Made by a program: the position numbers and the translations under genes. Below are positions 10,155 through 20,971 of a DNA stretch of 64,000 nucleotides, one piece after another. A model generated the notes under the pieces. That model was not told where the DNA came from. It saw only the letters and a list, made by a program, of their open reading frames with translations, and did no database searches. The stretch lies in NCBI RefSeq assembly GCF_000203795.2, contig NW_006281117.1, forward strand, positions 193,501 through 257,500. The letters are read 5' to 3'. This stretch comes from Batrachochytrium dendrobatidis JAM81. Its lineage: Eukaryota; Chytridiomycota; Chytridiomycetes; Rhizophydiales. The stretch's first letter is position 1, and the number at the start of each line of letters is the position of its first letter.

Positions 10155-13100
10155 CTATTCTTTTTGTTTTTTGGATTTGCGATATGACTTTTGAGGAATG
10201 GCAGCATCATCATTAATTAACCACTCAAACTCTTTGGTATTTGCCAGCTCAATATTTCCAAGCTGCTTTGAAGTTGGGAGTAGTTTTGAAAAATCACTGA
10301 GCCGGTCGTACTCAACATGCAAGCCAGTTGCCACTTCTGCTAGTTTGCGATCTCGTTGTCTCCATTCAGATATCATCTCAATTTCGCGTGTCGACTCTTG
10401 ACTTGTGACATGCAGTTTCATTCTTTCAAACTCAATTCGTAGCTTTCGCTCGGATTGGTATTGAAGTCGATTTTCGTGTAATGCAGTTTCAAGTTGTTCA
10501 CAATGGGCTGTTTCAGAAGTGAGTGTATCTTGCGTAGATGCCAGTTGAGTCTGCAGTGTCTGTGTTGTATGTGTCAACTGTGCAATGGTATCTACATTAC
10601 GCTGCATGGTAAGTTGAGCTTGCTCAAACAGATTCGATAATCGACGGATTTCGTTATTGCGCTCTCGAAGAATGTCGCTTGTTTCGCTTTGGAGAATCTC
10701 GATTGCTTCAGATAACTCGACTACCCTTTGCTCTGCTGCACTCAGCTTTGTTTGTACCGACAAATAATTTTCATTGCTTCTATTCAACTCGGTACTTAGC
10801 CGAGTATTGTCGCGTTGTGCAATACCTGCCTCTTGTCGACTCTGCTTTAGATTTTCCTCGAGAGAATTTTGGCTTTTTTGCATTTGATCCTGCTTCATTT
10901 TGAGCTTAACATTTGTGTCAACCACCATAAGCTGTTTGCTTTCAAGTGATTTGTAATCTCTAGTAAGTTGTGCGTGGTTAGTTTGCAATGTTGAAAGCTC
11001 TTGTCGCAGCTGCGCCTCTAATATTACCGCCTTTTCTTGATACTCTGTAAATGAGCTGTTGATACTGGTAAGCTCATCTTCCTTTTGTCTGAGATCTGCT
11101 CGTGTCGTCTTGATTTTTTCAGTAAGCTGTCGTTTATCATTGGACAGATTGGACTTTGCTGCAGAGAGTTTTTCAATCTGCTCATCCAAAAGCGCAGCCT
11201 TTTCATCAGCAACACGCCTCACCTGAGCCATTTCAAATGTCAGTACATTGACGTTGGATAATTCTCGATCAAGTTGATTCTGAAGATCCGTAGTTTGAAA
11301 CATCAGCTGCTCCTTTTGTTCTTGAATCTTTTTGATGGTTTTTGAATCATCTATACGCAAATCACCCAGTTCTTTGATGCGAACATCTCTAGAAGCAATT
11401 TCTTTTTCGCACTTTTGTTCATACAATTTTGTCGATGCTTCAAGCTGATCCTTGGACCGTGACAAACTCTTTAATGCAGCTCCTAATTTTTCACTCTCAG
11501 ATCGACTACCTTTGAGTTGCACCTCCAACTCTTTTTTTACAGTACTCCATGCCTCGCTCTCTTTGGTGATTTTGGCAGTCCGCAATTCTGCCTCTTTTTT
11601 ATAATCATTAAACTGATGGTCCAGCAATCTCAAATCAGCCTCCAGCTTTGATTTTTGCATAGACAGTTGCTGGATGTTTTCCTCGGCATCGTGTAGCTGT
11701 CGAGTCGTAGTTGCCAATTCTGATGATATAACAATATTGAGTTCCTCCGACTTTTGCTTACCTTCTCCGCATAGATTAAATTGCTGAACCAATTCATCCA
11801 ACTCAAACTCCAATTCTCGGATTTTTGTTAGCGAAATACTGAGTTCTTTGGCAGATTGCTCAAAATCAATAGAAAGCTTTTCAAGATTTTTTTGAAGAAC
11901 ACCGTTGCGTGACTCAGCCGCCTCTGTTCCTCGCTGGGCTTCCTTTTTTAAACGAGTCATTGTATCATCCATTGCTAGAAACTCTTTAAAAGAGTCTTGA
12001 AGCTTTTTTTTCATTTCTTCGACTGATTTCTCGGCTTCCTTGACACCAAAATCTTTGCTCTTGACTATTTGATGCATTGTTGCAATCTCTTCATGAAGCT
12101 GCAGGGTAAACGCAAAATCATAAAATCTATTAGATTCAACATATTACAAACGTGTCCAACATACTTGTGCATTCACTTACTTTTCGCTTTTCCTCTTCAG
12201 CATTAATTAAAAATGCCATCAAGGAGGAGACTTCGGTTTTTAAATGTTGAACATCAAGCTGCAGTCGTTGACTCTCGCTCTGTTGCCATTCCTCTGCAAA
12301 CATGTAGAAATAAACCGATCGGTTGAGTGCGGCTCTTAAACGCTCAACATTTGCTGATTCCATCTGTTCCTTTCTTCCCAGACTAAACAATTCTCCACGT
12401 AGTCTCATGATTTCTTTATCTCGTGCATTTATCATGCGTTTATAAATCTCACCTGAAACAACATGACCAGAATGCGATGGGATAGTGTGTGTGGCATTCC
12501 GTTTGTGTATCGAGTTCATTCCAAGGTCTTCGCGAGCTTGGGATGCTTTTTGTTGCTGAAATACCCATCGATCTTGCTCTACTTTTTCGTGGGGATCAAT
12601 GTACCCAGCCGGTTTTTTCACTGTTGGATCTTTAATAATATCAAAATATGGAACTGGTCGTTGTGGCATGGCATCAGCGACTTCGTCTATTAAATGGATG
12701 GATGTCAAGGCAGCTGAATTGACGTGCCGTGAAAGGCAATGGTCAAACGTGGCTAAAAGAGTATGTTGGCATTGCTTGCATACATTCAATACAGATGTTT
12801 GATTTGACGTGCTATCCAATTCATTATCATGATGCTCGTCTGCGTCTATTTCCTTGATATTTGATTGAAATGCGTTATTCAATACATACTTTTCAGTAGT
12901 TGGATCTTGGTGATGAATATGCTGCAATGGAGAAGTGGTGGAAAACAATGGGTCTGCTTCTGTTTGTAATCGTATATTATCGGACTGATTTTTTTGGTTG
13001 GATACGTAGTTGTGGGTATGTTTTGGTGATAGTATCGAGGTGGAGAGTGGTGGAAGTAATGGCGGACCAGGTAAAAAGTGGTGTAAGGCTCTATTACGCG

Positions 13101-13215
13101 GCTGAGAGAAAAGTGCATCCGCGACTTTATCTGGATTGACTGGTTCAGAAAGCAGCATTGGTGTTGTATTTTGGTCTCCAGATGGTCGACTGACGGTGGC
13201 ATTTTCAATCTGCAT
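10155..13215 (-). CDS. Long coiled-coil protein, family not recognised
   Basis: Two exons, 13215-12181 and 12098-10155 (992 aa); the 82-nt intron has a GTAAGT donor and CTGCAG acceptor. The first about 170 residues are low-complexity. From about residue 250 to 970 the protein is almost pure heptad coiled coil, rich in Glu, Gln, Lys, Leu and Ser, and the last residues are basic (SYRKSKKQKE). No catalytic motif, membrane segment or signal peptide is visible. Such a protein would be a scaffold or tether: a golgin, a centrosome or basal-body component, or a ciliary protein. In a flagellated fungus the last is attractive, but nothing in the sequence decides it. It is transcribed divergently from the gene at 13642, with 426 bp between the start codons. 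Confidence 0.8.
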
Positions 13216-13641
13216 CGTAATGTATTGAATCTATCTAAAATGCAGATATTTGCAAAGAGAAATGCTGCAGATTAACAAGTTTGATTGCTTCAATTTGATT
13301 TGAATTCAACAAGCGATAATAACTTTGCAGGAACAATTTTTGGCAAAGTTTTGATTTTAGCCTTTTAAATATCCCTTTATATAAAAGCGATACGTTTGTA
13401 ACAACAGGCCATCTTGTATCTTTTCCAATATATGATTGATAGCACGATTACTTGAAGTGGATTCTCAATTTGATTACTTTTATAGCATTTTCCCAATATT
13501 TTATTGCCAGATAGTATGCAAGGCAAGCAGATAAAACAAATGACCGGATCACACGCTAAATATCCAGGTAAGGCACCACCAAACATCAATAGCTGTTTTG
13601 TCAATTGATAGTCAAATCACACCTTTCATACTCTCAATTTA
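13216..13641. promoter_or_regulatory. Divergent promoter region between two unrecognised genes
   Basis: 426 bp of AT-rich sequence separating the starts of the minus-strand coiled-coil gene and the plus-strand 747-aa gene. No repeat, tRNA or recognisable operator is seen. It must hold both promoters unless one gene has a distant 5' UTR exon. Confidence 0.5.
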
Positions 13642-15885
13642 ATGTTTTATAATTGCATGATACGATTTTTAAAAGATTCAGCCCAACTACATATACCAGG
13701 CCAAGAAAGTATAGATTCAATATATTGGGTTCCAACACATGCAGACACGAACAAAATCGAACAGTCGAGTAAAATCGAAAAGATCATTTGTCCAGTACAG
13801 CAAAAGAGTATTAGTGCTTCTGTATCCAAGGCAACGACTCCACGAGCCTTTCATAAAATATACACTCCTACCAGCGGTAATACCTCGTCAAAAATTCATA
13901 GTATTTCAAAAACACAGTCATGGAGTCAACACGACTCGATTGTAGTGATTAAACCATCCGCGGCAGAAATACATTGTTCTAAAATAGGTCGGTCGGGTAT
14001 CAAGAGATGCAATACAGAAACATCGTTTATCTCAACCCAGTCTGCTCCATCTATGACTGTATCTCTACCAATCAAAGCACCTCGCCCAAATGCACTGTAT
14101 ACACTGACAGCTAGCAAAAACATACGATACCGACATCGTAATTGCATATCGAGTGCTCCATTAAACTCTTTGAATCTTGACAAAACTACACATGCCAAAC
14201 AAATACGCACATCATTGTCCAAAGCATCCTTGAAATTGAATAAACCAATCAAAACGACTCTGTCAATACAGAATGAACACGAAAAAATCAAAGGAAAACC
14301 ATATTTCAACAGATCTGTATTCGAAGTGACACTTGAAACGCACGAGTCGATGCCTTTGTCCAAAGTGTCTGAAGCTGACGTGCGTAATAGAAAAAAACAT
14401 CGAACAACTCAATCGCGTACAGCAGATCACAAACAAAAAACGTCAGCCAGAGGTTCATTGACACGATCTACTATACAGTCAAGAGATGCATCGTTTAAAC
14501 ATGTCGATGAAAAACCACCTATGCATATTTCTGATGAAATAGCAACAAAAGCAAATCATGACACTCACTCGCCAGGGAAAAATCATCGTGGTAGTAAACT
14601 GAATGTGGACTCTTTTCAAGCTTATAGATATAGCAATGGTCACACAAAAAAGTTGCGCAAAAAACAAACCGTTGCATCAAAAATAGAAACTGAACAAATG
14701 AAAAAAGATCACGATAGTTTCAAATTCAAGCAAGTAGCTGTTGTACCCACACACGAAATAGCCGCATACCCGAAACCATTGCTTTGGATACGGGACAGAG
14801 ATGGTAAAATCCAAACTCTACCTTTACAGGTTGCACCCAGTGCATTTGGTGAAAGTCAGCCTAATTCTGGCTCTAATATAGCGGCTTCCTCCAAACATCA
14901 AACTCACCAACGTATTCGGCATCTACAATCCGCTGGAAAACACGATGTAGGCAATGGATGGAACAGTTCTACAATTGTCAAACGTCCACCAAAAAAGCCT
15001 ATTGACGTAATTGTGCCTTTGCTTCGATCACCCGACACATCCATCGACTTGATAAATACCTCACAAGATGAGTTTACTCTTAAAAGTTCACCGTCACAGC
15101 AAAAAAACATTTTTCGGAGACAATCAGAAGTTAAACCAAATGGGGTTTGTTACCCAGATGTATTCGCACTCAATGCAGACCCTACAGCCAGACCTTTAAG
15201 AAGTGTATGGACGCCAACCGAGTTTAGTTCATCTCGTCGCGAAAGTAAAGTCAGACTTTTAAGAGTGAGTCGTGAGAGTGATGTGGGTATGCTCGACAGC
15301 ATGTTTGATAACGTTCCAGGAGTGAGCATTACTTCGGGAAGTCTTGACACAGATATGGTCGCGGCAGCATATAAAGAGTTTAAAATGGAGACTAAAACTG
15401 TTCTACACTCACAATCCTCTGATGACGCAAATGATGAATATAGTGTCTTGTCAGATCCCACTCAATTGATTCCTTCACTTGACGAAACATCAGATTCGGA
15501 GGTGATTACAACAAAACTTCCTAGTCTTACAAACTTGCAGATATCAACTATAATCGATCCAGTACCAACCGAACTCTTGTTGAATACGTCTCAATCGAAA
15601 TCCAAGCATCGTTCAAATTCATTGCATGGTATTGTGGCTGCAAGACGATATATACATACTCCAGTTGTACGCGCAAAAAAAATTTTACCTAGCCAGCATC
15701 TGCGACAAGAATTTGGAAAAGGAGAGTACATGAATATGCACTTGCATCCTCATCTCATGTCACCGCCGTTTCCTATTCCAAAAAGAGCGCAGATACTATT
15801 TGGGCCGTATGAGGATGGGTTATCAACAGCGGAAGCAGTTTTTTCAAATCGGACATACTATCATTGCCCAGAAATATATGGTTGA
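13642..15885 (+). CDS. Hypothetical basic, mostly disordered protein (747 aa)
   Basis: Single uninterrupted frame, unusual here because neighbours are intron-rich. The protein is rich in Ser, Thr, Lys, His and Arg, with no signal peptide, membrane span or clear domain. Two stretches look more ordered: around 365-385 (PKPLLWIRDRDGKIQTLPL) and the C-terminal about 60 residues (PFPIPKRAQILFGPYEDGLS, then a Tyr/Cys-rich end), which would be the place to look for a conserved motif. Length and lack of stops support a real gene. Function unknown; shared promoter region with the coiled-coil gene hints at co-expression only. Confidence 0.7.
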   Translation: MFYNCMIRFLKDSAQLHIPGQESIDSIYWVPTHADTNKIEQSSKIEKIICPVQQKSISASVSKATTPRAFHKIYTPTSGNTSSKIHSISKTQSWSQHDSIVVIKPSAAEIHCSKIGRSGIKRCNTETSFISTQSAPSMTVSLPIKAPRPNALYTLTASKNIRYRHRNCISSAPLNSLNLDKTTHAKQIRTSLSKASLKLNKPIKTTLSIQNEHEKIKGKPYFNRSVFEVTLETHESMPLSKVSEADVRNRKKHRTTQSRTADHKQKTSARGSLTRSTIQSRDASFKHVDEKPPMHISDEIATKANHDTHSPGKNHRGSKLNVDSFQAYRYSNGHTKKLRKKQTVASKIETEQMKKDHDSFKFKQVAVVPTHEIAAYPKPLLWIRDRDGKIQTLPLQVAPSAFGESQPNSGSNIAASSKHQTHQRIRHLQSAGKHDVGNGWNSSTIVKRPPKKPIDVIVPLLRSPDTSIDLINTSQDEFTLKSSPSQQKNIFRRQSEVKPNGVCYPDVFALNADPTARPLRSVWTPTEFSSSRRESKVRLLRVSRESDVGMLDSMFDNVPGVSITSGSLDTDMVAAAYKEFKMETKTVLHSQSSDDANDEYSVLSDPTQLIPSLDETSDSEVITTKLPSLTNLQISTIIDPVPTELLLNTSQSKSKHRSNSLHGIVAARRYIHTPVVRAKKILPSQHLRQEFGKGEYMNMHLHPHLMSPPFPIPKRAQILFGPYEDGLSTAEAVFSNRTYYHCPEIYG

Positions 15886-16323
15886 TCCGTATCGGGTATG
15901 CCTGCCTCTGTAATGCAAATAGCCAAAACTATAAATGGATTGCTAAATAGTAACATTACAATTCCAAACGGAAAAACAACGAGCCATTTCAAAAATGAGC
16001 TAAATGTGTCGATTTAGTTATCAAAAAGCAGTGACGAGCCGTGGAAATGATTAGATTTATCAGAAATAAAATCCAGTGACGTTTGTAATGTAACCCAAAC
16101 AACTGATTCATCCTCATTAAAAAATAGCCCCAAAAAGCAAAACAACTTGAAAAGTAAAGAAACAAACATTCAATCATTATTGATTCAACACTAGAGTAAA
16201 TCAAAGTTCCCGCTGGCATTACACATTTTATCAACCACGTTTCAAAAAGAAACCAGTGCATGATAAAAATGGTTGAATCAGGCTGGAATAGATACCAAAA
16301 GTGAAACCAACACGAATAGTGGC
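15886..16323. other. Intergenic between convergent genes
   Basis: 438 bp between the stop of the 747-aa protein and the stop of prolyl oligopeptidase. Nothing recognised apart from AT-rich 3' flanks of both genes. Confidence 0.5.
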
Positions 16324-19205
16324 TCAGTCGTGCCATGTAGCACCAGTGGCCAGTCCAATAAATGCAAACTTGTCAGTAGTGTCTTCAATCTGCAGTGTTT
16401 AAAGCCAAATAGAGTAATGGGTTAACATTATTTCACTTTAAAGCAGTCATATCAAGCTTACAGATTCGCCAACTTACAAATTGCTGAGTGGATTTCCCAG
16501 CACCGTGTCCAGCCTTGACCTCGACTCGCTCAATGAGTGGCTTAACATTGTCTTTAAGCGTATGCTGCAGCTCAGCAATAAACTTGTGAGAGTGAAGTGG
16601 AACACTGATTGTTTGAGAGCAGTAGATTCAACAAAAGTTGAATACAAATATTTGAAAAATATAGTATCAGTAGCTCATTTTTGACTATTTAAACTCGAGA
16701 GGAACAACTTACACCCTATCATCGTGATCACCAGTCATGATCAAAACAGCTGGATACTGCTTTTCTTTTTGAATGTTATGCAGTGGGGAGTACCTATGTT
16801 TATAGTTCAAACGGCAGTAGAGATAGTAAAGTAGATTGGTAAGAATGCTAGCAATATATATATATCGTGGATTTGCCAATAAAGATCTAAACTTACTTTT
16901 TCATAACAGCAAAGTCTTCAGCATTGTCAGGGTTGCCATAATCAGAAGTCCAAGCAGCACCAATTGTGAATTTATGGAATCGGTAGATATCCATAACACC
17001 GACTTGGGCTACAGCAGCACCAAACAGCTCGGGAGCCTGATTGATGCATGCACCAACCAACAGACCACCATTTGAGCCACCATTGATGGCAATTTTTTCA
17101 GATCGGCAGTAGTTGTTGGCAATAAGCCATTTGGCAGCCCATTGAAAGTCATCAAACACGTTTTGTTTCTTGGCACGGCGACCTTGATCGTACCACTTTT
17201 CTTGGCCGTATTCACCTCCACCACGAATGTTGGCGATAGCAACCACTCCACGCAAGTGCTGAACATAGGTCAGCCACGAGACAGAAAAGGATGGGGTAAT
17301 GGAAATGTTGAAGCCGCCATAACCATAAAGAACAGTTGAATTACTGCCATCCAGTTTGGTGTCTTTATGAGAAATGATGTACATGGGAATTTTGGTACCA
17401 TCTTTGCTTTCATAAAAGACTTGAATAGTTTGAAGATCACTGGTGCAAAGTCTAAATAGCAAATAAATTTGTGTTGGTAATCCATCGTAATTGAACACAA
17501 ACCATCAAAAATGAAAACAAAATCCGTCTTACCCATTGACAATAGTCTCTCGAAACACAGACTGAGAATTGGTTTTGAAATCGTAGCGGTAAGTTGTACC
17601 AGGAGTCAAAAATGACGAAAACATGTAGAATATTTCCGAATCCTTTCTGCGTCCCTGCATAGCATTGATAATGGATCCTTCAGGTAAAGGAAGCTTAGTA
17701 GGACTAAGAAGACCACCAGTGTAAAGATCATGCACAAATGCAATATGCTTCACATCTGCTAGATACGTCACAATGAGTTTGTTATTGTCTGCAACTTCAA
17801 TTGTAGAAATGACATTTTCAGTTTCTGGAACAACCTCGACAAGAGTCTAGAATTGATTATATTGAAAGAGTTGGTTGAAAAGTAATACACATCACGAATG
17901 ATTGCAAGACTACAAAACGCCCGACATACCTTGTCAGTGCAAGTAACATCAACTTTAACAATACGATGTTTAGGCGAGTTTTTCGTAGTGGAAAACCAAA
18001 AGATTGGACCATCGTTGGTAACACTAGAAATGGAGTGGATAGGAATTTCAGGAATATATTTTTACGATACAGATTTAAAAAGATAAAACACTTACTAACG
18101 ATACGATGCATCGAATGTACTGGATTAAAATGCAGATTAGTATCAATTCCAATTCATAGTTTATAAAATTAAAATAGGAAACTCACGTAAATACAGGAGA
18201 GAATACAGGCTTGTTGGAAGCAGACACTTCACCCTTGAGTTCATGAATATGAATAGCATTTTCAGGATTGCACCCATCGACAGTATGCAAGATTAAGAAT
18301 TTTCCATCATCGGAAACTGTTACCGAACCCATGCGATCAGGATGGCTGGGATCCGTGTAAATCATCACATCGTCATCTTGACACGATCCTATCTTGTGAT
18401 AGTAAGTGGAAGGACACTTGTTAGCATTGGTCTCCGTGCCTTTCTTGCCTGAATCCAGCGTGTCGGGTTTGACATATCTGCTGTAAAAGTAACCCAAATC
18501 ATCATGAGTCCATGAGATGGACGTAAACTTTGCCCATTCGATAGGCTTGGGTTCGAAATCCGTAGTGACTCCATCTTGAGTTTCTCTCACATGAATGTTG
18601 ACCCAGTCAGAACCACTGGCAGACAGAGCATAAGCAAAGTACTTTCCACTCTCAGAAAAGGCAAACGTATTGATAGAACTGATTGTAGTGTATGATTAGC
18701 ATCTCATTCAACATCCAACAGTCTAGTCATCACTTACACAGTACCATCGACAGACAGAGTGTTTGGATCAAAAAACACTTTACGTTGAGCATCAGGACTC
18801 AACGAGTTCTGCTTGTAGAGAACTGACTGAGGCTGCAGTCCAGTGTTGTGAAAGTAATAGTAAGCGTCGCCCCTATGCATAGGACATCCGACCTTTTCGT
18901 AGTTGTAAAGCGCTGTCATACGATCTTTGAACTTGGATCGATAATCGCATTGACTCAGAAACTGTTCTGCGACTGCATTCTGTGCATTCACAAAGGTTTC
19001 GGTTTCTACAGAGTTTGGATCTTCTAACCAACGATAAGGATCCTATTAACAATAATATGTTGATCATGACAGTAATACACATTAATCATTTTAATACAAT
19101 AACAGCAATATCACAACAACAATCACTTACAGCAACAATAGTTCCATGTAGATTGTCTTGGATAGAATCGTCACGACGAGCAGCTGGATAAGAGTATGCA
19201 GACAT
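16324..19205 (-). CDS. Prolyl oligopeptidase (S9A)
   Basis: Ten exons: 19205-19131, 19042-18738, 18678-18187, 18119-18096 (a 24-nt micro-exon), 18023-17930, 17846-17533, 17451-16897, 16793-16713, 16604-16478, 16389-16324 (710 aa, the family's typical length). N-terminal [10 protein letters not shown] is created by the first splice. A beta-propeller region is followed by the alpha/beta-hydrolase domain with nucleophile Ser561 in GGSNGG, Asp in TGDHDDRV and His in KAGHGAG. It is a cytosolic serine peptidase cutting short peptides after proline. The chosen start gives [10 protein letters not shown]. An in-frame ATG 25 codons upstream (19280) lies inside a MITE, so an extended form is possible. 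The exon phases all agree. Confidence 0.95.
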
Positions 19206-19230
19206 GGATCGAGTAGTAAAGATGGTTTTA

Positions 19231-19562
19231 CTGCCGTATTCACGCAAAATGAAACACTTTTGAATCCATCTTGCTGCCATTTCCCTTATTTTGCTTTGAA
19301 ATATTCAATTATTTCTATTCAACTTCACTTCTTGAATAAGCACAATGTTCATCTTATAAACTCTTGTATTCTAAAATCATACATTCGCGTTCTAGTTCAC
19401 ATCTCAAATATGCAACAGTTTCCTTGTTCATCGTTAAAGATTCATCAACTCAAAAAGATTCAAAAAACACTATTGTTTAGTAAATAAGATAGAATTCATC
19501 ATTCCATAATACTGTGTGTTTTATACCCTTGCTCAGTATCTTGTTTTACGTGAATACAGCTG
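19231..19562. mobile_element. MITE copy E, abutting the 5' end of prolyl oligopeptidase
   Basis: Left end TA-CTGCCGTATTCACGCAAAAT, right end TTTTACGTGAATACAGCTG; about 332 bp, sharing the TTTTGCTTTGAAAT motif with copies C and D. Only 25 bp separate it from the prolyl oligopeptidase ATG, so it must form part of that gene's promoter or 5' UTR. Confidence 0.75.
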
Positions 19563-19721
19563 ATACAACATGAGTTTGTTTGCAACATAATCTTGATTAT
19601 TATATTATGCATACACTCAATGAACACTATTCTCGTCAAACATAATGATTTCATTTGCAGAAATGCTCAAATGATCAGAAACTGATCATTGTTTCTAATG
19701 AACATCATCCATTTGGAACAT

Positions 19722-20791
19722 TCATTCAGATCCAAGTCGATTGCCTGCTCCCCAAGTATACCCACGCGTCGATCCAGAACTGGTAGTGTGAGCAGTGGTT
19801 CTACCTGCATTTCCCATGTTGGGAATATTCCCTGTTGTTCCCATCACATTCGGTGGTGGACCAAACCAATTTGATATAAATCCTGGTGCTACTAATAGTC
19901 TGTTTCCGCCACTTTGTTGTGGATACACCACATCCAGAAAGTAATACAAATGTCCAACTGCTATTCCAATAAGCGACATAAAATAGCCTCCTCCCATCAA
20001 CATATTCTATAATCAGAGTTTAATCCATTGTTAGTGTCCAGTGTTGTAATGTTTGCGTGAATCTATTTCCACTTACAAAAACAATCAAGACCCAAGGAAG
20101 AAACTTGGCTTTGAATTGCATTCCAAACATAAATGTTACAATGGCATCACCCTTGGACATGGCATACATGTATGTTACTGCCATGCCAAACGACTCTGTT
20201 AATATAGGAAACTCGAAAAAGTATGAAATCACCTTGAAAATAATAGAGTTTAGATTAGCACAAACTCATTTGGATCTATAGAATCAAAGCAATACACACA
20301 TCCAAGACACCCATGACAAACAAGACAAATGTAGCATAGTCTGCAGGCCGACTTGCAAAATGATCGTTTTCCAAACTAAGCGAGTTTTGATACAGCATAA
20401 ATAAATGCCAGATCATTGCTTGTCCGCTACAATAGAAATGTGCAGTAAATAGCCTCCAAACCTAATAAAAGAATCCATGTCAACGTATACTCTACAATGC
20501 AAGCAGATATTCACGATTTGATTTCATGACAAAAACCTATAAAGCAATCCAACATCGCATAGGGATGAAATCAATGAAATGGATTAAAATCATGAATACC
20601 TCGAAACGACGAAAAACAGTATAATAATCCAATAGCAGTTGATCTGGCTTGCACAGTCCAGCCATGGCACCCAATGAAAAGCAAAAAGTGCAAAACACAA
20701 GATAACGAGTGACTGTTGGAATAGAATAAACAAAACTACGCAAGTCTTCCAACAAGCCAGGCATAGGAGCACCTCGATGTTGGTCAGCCAT
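19722..20791 (-). CDS. Derlin (rhomboid-like ERAD channel protein)
   Basis: Four exons: 20791-20600, 20461-20300, 20232-20077, 20006-19722 (264 aa). The N-terminus has the Derlin pattern (short acidic helix, FVYSIPTVTRYLVF first membrane helix), then RRFEVWRLFTAHFY, several hydrophobic helices, NWFGPPP, and a C-terminal tail with YTWGAGNRLGSE. The tail matches the SHP box (WGxGxRLG) that binds Cdc48/p97 in Derlin-1. Catalytic rhomboid Ser/His residues are not present, as expected. It acts in the ER membrane in retrotranslocation of misfolded proteins. It is head to head with Listerin, 180 bp between start codons. Confidence 0.94.
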
Positions 20792-20971
20792 GATGTTGAT
20801 TACAAGATTAAAAATGACAGAAATTCAAACTTGAATTTTTGGCCATAAATTTGGCCAAAAATACAAAATCAATTGCTTGAACATTCATTCAACTCGATTC
20901 CTTGACATAATATTTGACACTTTATTCGTGCTGTAGATTCAGATTCAACTCAATTTCATTTGTCATTCAGA
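20792..20971. promoter_or_regulatory. Divergent Derlin/Listerin promoter with a perfect palindrome
   Basis: 180 bp between the two start codons. It contains TTTTTGGCCA (20836-20845) and its exact reverse complement TGGCCAAAAA (20852-20861) separated by six bases. A palindrome in the middle of a divergent promoter could be a dimeric factor site acting on both genes. No factor can be named from sequence. Confidence 0.5.
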
